Source of the DNA: Chryseobacterium bernardetii
GTDB lineage: Bacteria > Bacteroidota > Bacteroidia > Flavobacteriales > Weeksellaceae
Length of the DNA: 64,000 nt
Direction of reading: 5' to 3'
NCBI RefSeq assembly: GCF_003815975.1
Contig: NZ_CP033932.1
Span: 2,585,501 to 2,649,500, forward strand
Part shown: positions 7,291 through 15,603 of the stretch, one piece after another
How the letters are laid out: every line of letters begins with the position of its first letter
Position numbering within the stretch: the stretch's first letter is position 1
The notes under the pieces: generated by a model
Databases searched by the model: none
The model's input: only the letters and a program-made list of their open reading frames with translations
Told to the model about the DNA's origin: nothing
Program-made: the position numbers and the translations under genes

Positions 7291-8835
7291 GAGGCTGTCT
7301 CAAAAGCGAGATAGCCTTTTTTATGCAAAAAAGGAAAGCCGAGGCTTTCCTAATTGTAGCAAATTTTGTAAATTGCTGTGTGTTAATTAATTAAAAGGTA
7401 GTCTTTAAAGATTACAATCCCAAAGAAAATTTGCTTTTTCCTCCGAATTTGTCGGAGTTGATTGATGACAAGCATCCTGTGAAAATAGTTTCAAACATTA
7501 TCGATGGTTTGGATATTAAAAACTTAATCAAAACCTACAAACCGGGAGGAACATCGTCTTACCATCCGAAAATGCTTTTGAAAGTATTGATTTATGGTTA
7601 TTTGAGTAACATTTATTCAAGCCGGAAAATGGAACAGGCATTGAAGGAAAACATCCATTTTATGTGGCTTTCGGCGATGAGCCGTCCTGATCATAATACT
7701 TTGAACAGGTTTCGAAGCGAGCGATTAAAGGGTGAAGTAAAAGCCATCTTTACACAAATTGTTTTGCTTTTGGAGAAGGAAGGTTTGGTAAGCCTGGAAA
7801 CCACTTTTGTAGATGGGACCAAGATAGAGGCCAATGCCAACCGCTATACTTTTGTTTGGGGAAGAGCCATCAAGAAGCATCAGCTAAGAATTGCAGAGCA
7901 ACTGGAAGAACTTTGGAATTATGCAGAAAGTGTGGCAAAAGAAGAGCTTCAAAACACTGAAAACATCGATTTTAAAGAGATTGATTCAGAAAAAGTAACA
8001 CAAACCATCGACAAGATCAACGAGGTGTTGAAGGATAAAAAAATACCTTCGAAAGTTCGCCAGAAACTGAATTATGCCAATAAAAACTGGGCAAACAATT
8101 TGGATAAATACAAAAAACAACAGGCGATTTTACAAGCCAGAAACTCTTATTCCAAGACCGATACAGATGCTACTTTTATGCGGATGAAAGAGGATCATAT
8201 GCGAAACGGACAACTCAAAGCGGCCTATAATCTACAGATTTCTACGAATAAACAATTTATTTTACATTATTCCATTCATCCCAATCCTACGGATACCAAA
8301 ACATTGGAGTCTCATTTAAAAGGTTTTGAAGACAGCTATCATAAAGTTCCGAAAGAGCTCGTTGCCGATGCAGGCTACGGTTCGGAAGAAAACTATAACC
8401 TACTGAAAAACAAGAAAATAAAATCTTATGTTAAATACAATTACTTCAGAAAAGATCAAAAATCGGGACAAATAACCACTTCTCAAAACAATCCGAAGCT
8501 GGCAAAAATCAGGGAAAGGGTTTTCAAACTTCTCAATACCAAAAAAGGCATCAAACTCCGAAAACAGCGATGTCACGATGTTGAACCTGTTTTTGCAGAG
8601 CTCAAACACAACAAAAATTTTAAACGTTTTATGCTTCGAGGAAAAACTAAGGTCGAAGTAGAAATCGGCATTCTCGCCATTGCCCATAATCTCAAAAAAA
8701 TGGCAAAAGCAGCCTGAAATAGACTGTTTTTTTGACTTTTTTAGCTTTGTTTTTCAAAAAATCAAAAATAGAAAACTTCAAAAATCGGATTTTTAAACAA
8801 AGCACAAAAAAAGACTGTCCTTTTGAGACAGCCTC
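7291..8835 (+). mobile_element. IS1182-family insertion sequence
   Basis: The inverted ends match: GAGGCTGTCTCAAAAG at 7291-7306, and its complement ending ...TTTTGAGACAGCCTC at 8821-8835. The element is about 1.55 kb with one transposase. Each end can also fold with adjacent bases into a terminator-like hairpin (GGCTGTCT with AGATAGCC, then Ts). No clear target duplication is seen beside the ends. It separates the HMA-DUF3347 gene from the multicopper oxidase gene and so splits a presumed copper operon. Confidence 0.9.
7431..8717 (+). CDS. IS1182-family transposase (DDE)
   Basis: This 428-residue protein from TTG 7431 has the IS1182-type N-terminal domain (LFPPNLSELI, then MSRPDHNTLNRFRS) and a DDE catalytic core: FVDGTKIEANA, VADAGYGSEEN, and RCHDVEPVFAELKHN near the end. 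Family-like sequence (FKDYNPKEN) continues in frame upstream to about 7401 but has no ATG, GTG or TTG before the in-frame TAA at 7392. The natural start may therefore have been mutated, or an unusual start is used. The core looks intact, so recent activity is possible. Confidence 0.9.
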   Translation: MLFPPNLSELIDDKHPVKIVSNIIDGLDIKNLIKTYKPGGTSSYHPKMLLKVLIYGYLSNIYSSRKMEQALKENIHFMWLSAMSRPDHNTLNRFRSERLKGEVKAIFTQIVLLLEKEGLVSLETTFVDGTKIEANANRYTFVWGRAIKKHQLRIAEQLEELWNYAESVAKEELQNTENIDFKEIDSEKVTQTIDKINEVLKDKKIPSKVRQKLNYANKNWANNLDKYKKQQAILQARNSYSKTDTDATFMRMKEDHMRNGQLKAAYNLQISTNKQFILHYSIHPNPTDTKTLESHLKGFEDSYHKVPKELVADAGYGSEENYNLLKNKKIKSYVKYNYFRKDQKSGQITTSQNNPKLAKIRERVFKLLNTKKGIKLRKQRCHDVEPVFAELKHNKNFKRFMLRGKTKVEVEIGILAIAHNLKKMAKAA

Positions 8836-8867
8836 TTTTTAGTAATTATAAAATTGAAATTTCTAAA

Positions 8868-11138
8868 ATGGTTATTCAAAAAAATATTTATAAAAAACTG
8901 TTGCCAATAGTAATATTACTATTGGCAACTCAAATAATTTACGCCCAAAAAGTAGTGCGATACGAGCTGTATGTAAAAGATACGCTTGTAAACTACGCAG
9001 GAAAAGAAAAAAGAGCCATTGCCGTAAACGGTCAAATACCGATGCCAACGCTCACATTTACAGAAGGCGATACTGCCGAGATTGTAGTGCATAACCAATT
9101 AAAGGAAAGCACATCATTACATTGGCACGGCGTATTTTTGCCCAACAAAGAAGATGGTGTGCCTTGGCTTACACAAAAGCCAATTGAAGCAGGTTCAAGT
9201 TACACCTATCGTTTCCCAATTATTCAAAACGGAACACATTGGTATCATTCCCATTCAGGTTTGCAGGAACAGATTGGTATGTACGGCAGTTTTGTAATGA
9301 AAAAGCGTAATGACGATAAAACCTTTAGAAAAGGGATAGATGATTTGCCTACCGTACCCATTATTTTAAGCGAATGGACAAATCTAAATCCAGATAACAT
9401 TAACCGGATGCTGCATAATGCAAATGATTGGGCGGCTATCAAAAAAGGAGCAACACAATCTTATGCAGAAGCTATTAGAGAAGGGTATTTTAAAACAAAA
9501 TTAACCAATGAATGGAAACGTATGTTGGCAATGGACGTAAGCGATGTTTATTATGATAAAATATTAATCAACGGTAATCATACTACCGATTTAAAAACCG
9601 TTGATGGAAAAACACTAAAAGCCGGAGATAAAGTAAGATTAAGGGTGTCAAACGGCGGAGCCTCATCCTATTTTTGGTTACGATATGCAGGAGGTAGAAT
9701 TACAATGGTTGCCAATGATGGTAATAATATAGAGCCAGTAGAAGTTGATAGATTAATCATTGCAGTTTCCGAAACGTATGATATCGTAGTAACCATTCCT
9801 GATGATGGCGTTGCTTATGAGTTTTTAGCCACAACTGAAGACAGAACACAATCTGCAAGCTATTTTGTAGGTAACGGTATCAAGCAATTGATTTCTCCGC
9901 TCCCACGATTGAAATATTTTGAGGGAATGAAAATGATGAATTATATGATGAAGATGAATGGCGATTTGGATGATATGGGTATGAAAATGAGCCTTAACCA
10001 AATGGATATGAATGTAGTGATGTATCCCGAAATTACAGGAGAAGCAAAGCAAAAGCAAGACCATAGCCAGCACAATATGAATATGGATAATGACCCCAAC
10101 CGTTACAATGCAAATGCTTTAGGAGAAATCAAAACACTGAATTATGCAATGCTACAATCGCCGAATAATACCTCACTACCCAAAGATGCTCCTGTTAAAG
10201 AATTAAAGTTTACCCTTACGGGAAATATGAACCGCTATGTGTGGAGTATGGATAATAAAATACTTTCTGAAACCGATAAAATTCCTGTAAAGAAAGGAGA
10301 AATTTTACGCATCACCATTTACAATAATTCGATGATGCGCCATCCAATGCATCTGCACGGTTTCGATTTTAGGGTAATAAATGGCAAGGGCGAAAAATCT
10401 CCCCTTAAAAATGTAGTGGATATAATGCCAATGGAAACGGATACCATTGAGTTTTTGGCAAACGCAGAAGGAGATTGGTTTTTCCACTGTCATATCCTCT
10501 ATCATATGATGTCAGGGATGAACAGGGTTTTTGCAGTGGATGATTATCAAAATCCATATTTACCCAACAAAAAACAAGCATACAATAAATTGCAGAGAGA
10601 AAGCAATATGCCTCACTTTATGGCACAGAATGATTTTGCAACCAATGGAAATGATGGTGACGCGATGCTTCAGAACGCAAGATGGAATTTAGGTACAGAA
10701 TGGCGTCTAGGTTATAATGATATGCACGGTTATGAAGTAGAAACACACTTAGGTAGATACATTGGTAAAATGCAATGGTTTATGCCATTCATCGGTTTTG
10801 ATTGGCGTTACCGAAAAATGGGTATGGATGAGCACGAAACAAATTTATTTGGACAGAAAAATGAAAAAGATACACGCAGAGCTTTTAGTCTAGGTTTTAT
10901 GTACACTTTGCCAATGTTGGTTAATTTTCAGGCAGAAGTATATCACGATGGCATTGTACGTCTGTCATTAATGCGTGAAGATATTCCTATCTCTAAGAGA
11001 TTAAGAGCGGGCTTTATGGTAAATACTGATATGGAATATATGGCAGAACTTAGATATATCATTACCAAAAACATTGGTATCCGTACACATTATGATAGTG
11101 ATATGGGTTTTGGTGTAGGAATGGCATTTACATACTAA
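8868..11138 (+). CDS. Multicopper oxidase CopA-like with C-terminal CopB-like domain
   Basis: The start is set at ATG 8868 (756 residues). A longer frame from TTG 8823 would begin inside the IS end and push the signal peptide inward. The signal peptide ends IIYAQ. All four copper motifs are visible: HWHGVF, HWYHSHSG, HPMHLHGFDF and HCHILYHMMSGM. A Met-rich stretch (MKMMNYMMKMNGDLDDMGMKM) resembles CopA copper-binding loops. After about residue 585 comes a roughly 170-residue segment resembling CopB outer-membrane proteins (GTEWRLGYNDMHGYEVETH, WFMPFIGFDWRY, HDGIVRLSLM). It is expected to oxidise Cu(I) in the periplasm. Expression now depends on read-through from, or a promoter in, the IS. Confidence 0.9.
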   Translation: MVIQKNIYKKLLPIVILLLATQIIYAQKVVRYELYVKDTLVNYAGKEKRAIAVNGQIPMPTLTFTEGDTAEIVVHNQLKESTSLHWHGVFLPNKEDGVPWLTQKPIEAGSSYTYRFPIIQNGTHWYHSHSGLQEQIGMYGSFVMKKRNDDKTFRKGIDDLPTVPIILSEWTNLNPDNINRMLHNANDWAAIKKGATQSYAEAIREGYFKTKLTNEWKRMLAMDVSDVYYDKILINGNHTTDLKTVDGKTLKAGDKVRLRVSNGGASSYFWLRYAGGRITMVANDGNNIEPVEVDRLIIAVSETYDIVVTIPDDGVAYEFLATTEDRTQSASYFVGNGIKQLISPLPRLKYFEGMKMMNYMMKMNGDLDDMGMKMSLNQMDMNVVMYPEITGEAKQKQDHSQHNMNMDNDPNRYNANALGEIKTLNYAMLQSPNNTSLPKDAPVKELKFTLTGNMNRYVWSMDNKILSETDKIPVKKGEILRITIYNNSMMRHPMHLHGFDFRVINGKGEKSPLKNVVDIMPMETDTIEFLANAEGDWFFHCHILYHMMSGMNRVFAVDDYQNPYLPNKKQAYNKLQRESNMPHFMAQNDFATNGNDGDAMLQNARWNLGTEWRLGYNDMHGYEVETHLGRYIGKMQWFMPFIGFDWRYRKMGMDEHETNLFGQKNEKDTRRAFSLGFMYTLPMLVNFQAEVYHDGIVRLSLMREDIPISKRLRAGFMVNTDMEYMAELRYIITKNIGIRTHYDSDMGFGVGMAFTY

Positions 11139-11489
11139 ATAGCAGTTGGAAAAATGAACTATTAAAATGTTTATAATAACAGAACCTTAATTATACTAAT
11201 TCAAACAATGCATAGTTATTTTCAGAACAAATAACAGTTTTAAAAAAACTTCTAATCTGTGTGCATTGTTTGATTTAAAAAAACATCAATGTTTCGGAAC
11301 TAAATTAATTGATTTCATAGTTAAATATTGCAAAATTAGAAACAGAATTATCGAGATTGATAGCTGAAGACTGTTTCTTAGTTTGAGTAAAAGAGATTTA
11401 GGTTGTATATAAGTAAATTAAGTATAGATATAAAAACAAAATATGTATTAGCGTTTTGATATCATTACTTTGTGATGTTTTTTATCTAG
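11139..11489. other. AT-rich intergenic region after the multicopper oxidase
   Basis: No gene or clear terminator was seen. The downstream portion (11490-11615) is a dispersed hairpin repeat listed separately. Confidence 0.4.
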
Positions 11490-11615
11490 AGCTCTGAAAA
11501 ATTGATAGTCTTTTAAGACAAGATCGTTTTTTTATACAAACATCTAAATTTTTACAATCAAAGCGACCTTGTTTTTTGCATAGAATGCAAAGAAACTTCT
11601 TAACTCGTTTTTTAA
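11490..11615. repeat. Dispersed hairpin repeat C, copy 1
   Basis: It shares blocks in the same order with 41638-41770: GAGCTCTGAAAAA, CAAGAT, ATACAAAC, CAAAG and a run ending in CTTGT plus Ts. Between the blocks each copy folds into a long imperfect hairpin, here ACAAGATCGTTTT (from 11518) against AAAGCGACCTTGT (to 11571). Stems are kept although the bases differ, which suggests a structured element. It lies between convergent genes. Confidence 0.45.
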
Positions 11616-11655
11616 AATATAATAAGATTTCAAATTAACTGCAAAGCTAATTCGA

Positions 11656-12615
11656 TTATCCTCTTATAATGTAAGGAATGATTTTGATATAAATCAGTTC
11701 AAATATAATTTCTACAATGGTCTGAGTTACAATTACCACTCCAACTAATTGATTATCGGGAGCAGGTAGAGAAAGTCCTAAAGGTAAAACAACTAATGAA
11801 TTTCGCGTACTTGTAGAAAAAGCTATTGCCCTCGTTCCATAAAGATTTACCTTAAATATTTTGGATGATAGCATACCAATAAATGGCGCACATATGGCAA
11901 ATGCAATATAAATAGGAATAACAGTTAAAATAGGTTCAGGATTATTGTAAAGTGATGAAATTTGAGACGCAGTAACAACAAAAAATGTCAACGCCATAAA
12001 TGGAACAGGCAACCAGCTCGAAAAGTCCATTATTGTATTTCCTATTTTATTATTAGATTTCGAAGCGGTTTGCGTTAAAACTGATAATATAAAAGGTATA
12101 ATTATCAAGTAAATAAAAGATTTGACAAAAGGAGTAACTTGAATTATGTTGATTATTTCTCTTCCCAAAAAAATCCATAGAAATAAGGGTAACAACAACA
12201 TCTGAATGATAAATAATAAGGGTGTTGAAGCTAAGACAGATTGAGAATCACCTTTTCCTAAGTACGTAAATACAATTACATAATCTATACAAGGTGTTAA
12301 AAGAACTAAAAGAACGCCAACACTAATTAAAATTGTTACAGGAAATATGCTTATTAAAACCCAAACAAGTAATGGTATAAGTATGAAATTTCCAACTAAA
12401 AGAGCTTTAAAAAAAGAAGGATTTTGAAATGTTTTTTTTAGTTTCAAAAATGGTATCTGACAAAACATACTATAAAGCAAAATTCCAATAACTGGTTCAA
12501 TTGTATGCTCAAGAATTTTGCTATTACCCCAATTCAGTCCAATAATAGCACTTATTAAAAGTGTGACTATATATATACCAATCTGTCTTTTTTCGAGTAT
12601 TTCTTTAGTAATCAT
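11656..12615 (-). CDS. ACR3/BASS-type arsenic resistance transporter
   Basis: This 319-residue, very hydrophobic protein has about ten predicted membrane helices, typical of the bile acid:sodium symporter superfamily. The segment LLTPCIDYVIVFTYLGKGD fits the conserved membrane Cys region of ACR3-type arsenite carriers, and GTRAIAFSTSTRNSLVVLPLG matches the family's second conserved helix. It would extrude arsenite (or antimonite) across the inner membrane. No arsR or arsC is next to it, and it stands alone on the minus strand. An organic-anion transporter of the same superfamily is the alternative. Confidence 0.75.
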   Translation of the reverse strand: MITKEILEKRQIGIYIVTLLISAIIGLNWGNSKILEHTIEPVIGILLYSMFCQIPFLKLKKTFQNPSFFKALLVGNFILIPLLVWVLISIFPVTILISVGVLLVLLTPCIDYVIVFTYLGKGDSQSVLASTPLLFIIQMLLLPLFLWIFLGREIINIIQVTPFVKSFIYLIIIPFILSVLTQTASKSNNKIGNTIMDFSSWLPVPFMALTFFVVTASQISSLYNNPEPILTVIPIYIAFAICAPFIGMLSSKIFKVNLYGTRAIAFSTSTRNSLVVLPLGLSLPAPDNQLVGVVIVTQTIVEIIFELIYIKIIPYIIRG

Positions 12616-13129
12616 TAGTTATAGCAAATTTTTTTAGATTGAATACTAAAATCCAATTCTATTTTAATACCGTCAACAACTTTAGTTTTTAATTAAGTTT
12701 TACCTTTTCATCCACTGACAGATATTGCAAAAGTATAAAAATCAAAGCATTCTATTCAGTTTAGTAACTTTGTATGTTCCAAGGAATTTATATGCAAAAA
12801 CTTTTTTTAGTTCTCTCCTCTCAATAATTATGATTTTCAGGTTGGCAATAACCGTTTCTTTTTCTTAATAATTTGCAGAATATTTTTTCTGATTTATTTT
12901 TTACTAATCTTGTTTTTGGTTGCACCGTTTAATATGATGATAACAAATACAATAAAAACGAATGCTTTAACAAGATTGAAAAAAAACTTGTAAATCAATC
13001 AAAGAATCAATGAACTAAAGCTGTCTGAACCCAATTGTTGACTTGGGGAAAAATGGGAGAATGATACAGGAAGTAGCGCTGAAAAAATCAAATGAAAACT
13101 GTCCTAGTCTTCTAATTGTTAATCAAAAA
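12616..13129. other. Intergenic region, no gene recognised
   Basis: This is AT-rich sequence with only very short frames. It lies upstream of the minus-strand arsenite carrier and presumably holds its promoter, but I cannot point to a convincing -33/-7 pair. Possible decayed coding sequence around 12950-13120 is too weak to call. Confidence 0.35.
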
Positions 13130-13151
13130 GAACGCCTCAGTAGAGGCGTTC
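13125..13151 (-). terminator. Terminator of the minus-strand Cys-rich gene
   Basis: Perfect 9-bp stem: GAACGCCTC (13130-13138) and GAGGCGTTC (13143-13151), with a 4-nt loop. On the minus strand it is followed by TTTTT (13125-13129). It sits 12 bp after the stop of the 13164-13400 gene. Confidence 0.85.
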
Positions 13152-13163
13152 ATATTTAAATTA

Positions 13164-13400
13164 CTATGCTTTCTTTTTGTTGCCACCACAGCAAGAACCA
13201 TCAGCATTGCATGACTTCTTCTCATTAGATGTCGTGGAATTTTCATCAATCTTACAAGAAGGTTCTTTCTTCGATTTTGAAGTATTGGACTTTTTTTTCG
13301 ATACAGAAGTTTTTTCTGCGTTTTTCACTTTTGGCTCTGTTTGTTGAGCATTTACATTTATAGTTAAAGTAAGCAATAATACAGCGATTATACTTTTCAT
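13164..13400 (-). CDS. Small secreted Lys/Cys-rich protein
   Basis: This 78-residue protein has a signal peptide ending NVNAQ, a Lys/Ser-rich middle, and a Cys-rich end with CK, SCN and SCCGGNKKKA. The CC pair and the Lys-rich composition suggest metal binding or a structural secreted peptide, but no family is recognised. A strong terminator follows. The broken Cys-rich copper-type gene lies directly upstream on the same strand, so the two were probably one metal-responsive unit. Confidence 0.6.
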   Translation of the reverse strand: MKSIIAVLLLTLTINVNAQQTEPKVKNAEKTSVSKKKSNTSKSKKEPSCKIDENSTTSNEKKSCNADGSCCGGNKKKA

Positions 13401-13494
13401 ATTTATTGTATTTAATTGTTAAAAAATTCTAGATATAACAAAACTCTCACTTCCTTATCTTTTGATAAATCTAGAGGGGTATAAAATTTAAATC

Positions 13495-13842
13495 TTAGAT
13501 TTTAAATTGAAATTTAACATAAAATTTTGGAGGATGCCAAATATCACAATTTCCTAATAAAAGGTAACATTGATTTAAGCCAAAGTTATTTTTGCTTACT
13601 AAATTTGTTATTGAGTGACTCTGCTTTAATATATCAGAAATCAATATGTTTAATTTAAAACAACAAGTAAACGAAGAACAACTTTGCTCCTTGCACTTGT
13701 CTTTTTTCTTTTTAGCATTTGTAGGTTTTGAACAGGACTTAGCACATTGTTCAGATTAAAATTTTGCATAAACAATACTAACTGTCGGAGTGGCAATAAG
13801 ACTTATTATATAAAAACTTGTTATAAACGCTAAAAATTTCAT
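13495..13842 (-). pseudogene. Broken homologue of the Cys-rich copper-locus protein
   Basis: Reading the minus strand from ATG at 13842 gives a signal peptide (MKFLAFITSF to VYAKF). An in-frame TAA follows at 13756-13758, then 86 more codons in the same frame. These contain Cys/Lys-rich groupings (EQCAKSCSK, KDKCKEQSC, FTCC) and end near CDIWHPPKF. Layout and closing motif match the intact gene at 5922-6314 (tail IWQPPKIS). The single stop codon points to recent inactivation, or to a sequencing error. Confidence 0.6.
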
Positions 13843-13914
13843 TTGACTGTAAAGATAGTAAATAAGATTTTAAGATACTTTAGTGATAAAGGAGCTCGGA
13901 TTTAATTTTTTTTG

Positions 13915-14287
13915 ATGGCAGTTGCTACAATGGTCTATTTCCTTTATAAAGCTTATAAAGCCATTGTATTTTTCAGACTCAAAGATAAATATATCTACTG
14001 TGCAATCGATTCTGAAATGGAGATCTTATTACGAAGGCTATGCTCCGTTGATTAGGATTTTGAGAACGCTCATTATAATTGATAAAAATCACATTGTTCA
14101 GAACATCGATATTTTTAGTAATTTGATATACTAAAGAATATTGCATCCTGCAGTTATTGTATTATCAATTGGTATTTATCAAACCCACCAAGACTATATT
14201 AAAGTCAAAAAAGAATATAAAGAAACCGAGGAGGTTCTACAACAATGTTCAGATCGCTATTATAAAGAAATAGCTATTTCGAAGTAA
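13915..14287 (+). pseudogene. Probable gene remnant, several frames
   Basis: Three protein-like pieces follow each other in different frames: 13915-14055 (a 46-residue membrane-like piece, AVATMVYFLYKAYKAIVFFR), the tail of a frame ending at 14134, and 14141-14287 (48 residues with a helix then KVKKEYKETEEVLQQC). Each looks coding in composition but none is a complete gene. A decayed small membrane-protein gene is the simplest reading; chance frames are the alternative. Confidence 0.25.
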
Positions 14288-14422
14288 ACAAAATATATTT
14301 GCAATGATTCTCAATCTATTTGGGTTTCCATTGTTATTAGTTTTTATCCCTTGTTATTTAGGGATTTTGAATAAGACTTGATGAAGTAATACTCATATAA
14401 AATAAACTATTCTTTAGGATTT

Positions 14423-14644
14423 TCAATCTTTAAAAATTTCAGCAACATTTAAATCCAATTGCTTACACAACTTTAATAGCGTAGAAAATTGAAAATCCTC
14501 TTTACCATTTTCCATGTCACTGATTTTAGAACGATCAACCTTCGCCTTATCAGCCAACTGTTCTTGTGTTAAACTCTTTTCAATTCTTTTATTCTTTAAA
14601 GCTTTACCTATTGCTTTATAGGTAGCTGTGAAATTATCACTCAT
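14423..14644 (-). CDS. XRE-family HTH transcriptional regulator
   Basis: A 73-residue protein that is almost entirely a Cro/C1-type helix-turn-helix: KNKRIEKSLTQEQLADKAKV is followed by DRSKISDMENGK and a closing LLKLCKQLDLNVAEIF helix. Its size is typical of stand-alone XRE repressors in Bacteroidetes mobile DNA. A rightward promoter (14670-14700) starts just upstream of its own start codon in divergent orientation, so it probably controls that promoter and itself. Confidence 0.85.
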   Translation of the reverse strand: MSDNFTATYKAIGKALKNKRIEKSLTQEQLADKAKVDRSKISDMENGKEDFQFSTLLKLCKQLDLNVAEIFKD

Positions 14645-14660
14645 TTTTTTTATTTTTTTT

Positions 14661-14700
14661 GTGGTTATATTGCCACATTTAATAATTATTACTATATTTG
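14661..14700 (+). promoter_or_regulatory. Rightward promoter with overlapping inverted repeat, likely XRE operator
   Basis: TTG (14670-14672), a 20-bp gap and TATATTTG (14693-14700) fit the Bacteroidetes promoter consensus closely. GTGG (14661-14664) and CCAC (14673-14676) are inverted around the -33 element, a plausible site for the adjacent XRE protein. No complete gene follows for about 900 bp; the transcript would cover 14707-15060. Confidence 0.5.
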
Positions 14701-14706
14701 CTCAAG

Positions 14707-15060
14707 CGATTATAAAATATAACTGGTTAAAATTTAACCATGTAACGATGTTTCTCGTTCCGTAAAGTCCTATTAGCAGACGAGAGTATCGTGAAATCGC
14801 TCCATGTCGAAAAGTTTTCTACTTTTGCATACGGCATGCGAGCGGTCTTCACGCAAGCTTTCATTTGCAAACAATATTTTATTGTTAGGGTCGTAGGACA
14901 CCCTCGGATTGAAAGTGTGAGACCGCTCCTTGCTTTTTGTGGCACAGCTATCTTACATTCACACATTGTTCCCGATATATATAAAACTATATTTATGAGA
15001 ACGATCTTTTCAACGATTCTGCTTATTTGTCCACCAGAGTAGCTGGTGAGCATTGTAGAA
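14707..15060 (+). ncRNA. Candidate structured non-coding transcript
   Basis: This stretch is less AT-rich than its surroundings and follows a good promoter. It contains GAGCGGTCT (14840-14848) paired with AGACCGCTC (14920-14928), plus several shorter complementary runs. Two overlapping frames on opposite strands (14791-15042 plus, 14727-15053 minus) are open, but neither encodes a recognisable domain. I cannot name an RNA family. A remnant of a mobile repeat is the alternative. Confidence 0.3.
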
Positions 15061-15603
15061 AAAATTACTGCTCTATATATATCATTTTAGCCCAATAAAA
15101 TTAGGTGAGGAATAAAAGCCCCACTAATATATATCCGACACACTCCGAAATTCCCTTAATAGTTAGAGGAAGCCAGACTACACTTTAAACTCACACTTTA
15201 AAAGTACTTGCTTTCTTTTAATTTTCCAAATTATTTTTCAGAACGAAGGGAATTTAATACAAAAGTACATTGCTAAATGGGAGAGCTGTTTTTATTTGTG
15301 GTAAAATATATTTCTCACTTATGACATTTTACAATGAGGTGTACAACTCATTGCGGCTTAACAGGCTTTAACGAAACACAATTTTCATTCATATTAATTT
15401 TTTATGATTGTTTGGGTAGGAGGTTTTCCACCACCACGGATGCCTCCACTCAAGCATATCATTTCAAGCAACAACTAAAACAGATATAAGACACAGATAA
15501 TTTACAGCAACCCTTAGAAAAAGAAAAAGCCCTTTCCTCAGTTTGCAGACCACAGGAAAGAGCATAAGAGTCATTAATAATCATTAAAAACCTATTCAAA
15601 AAT
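15061..15603. other. Upstream region of the TlpA-SusCD operon
   Basis: No gene of useful length is seen. A stretch around 15415-15480 reads on the minus strand as a short peptide with a GGIRGGGKPP run, too short to call. The region presumably holds the operon promoter, which I could not identify with confidence. Confidence 0.3.

Noticed and set aside
8823..8867. Extended N-terminus of the multicopper oxidase from TTG 8823
   Set aside because: The first codons lie in the IS inverted repeat, and a normal signal peptide begins at ATG 8868.
14727..15053. Minus-strand 108-codon frame and overlapping plus-strand 83-codon frame
   Set aside because: Neither has a recognisable domain or operon context, and they mask each other. 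I treat the segment as non-coding with low certainty.
15415..15480. Short minus-strand peptide with GGIRGGGKPP
   Set aside because: Only about 23 residues from its ATG, with no partner genes or leader features to support a peptide product.
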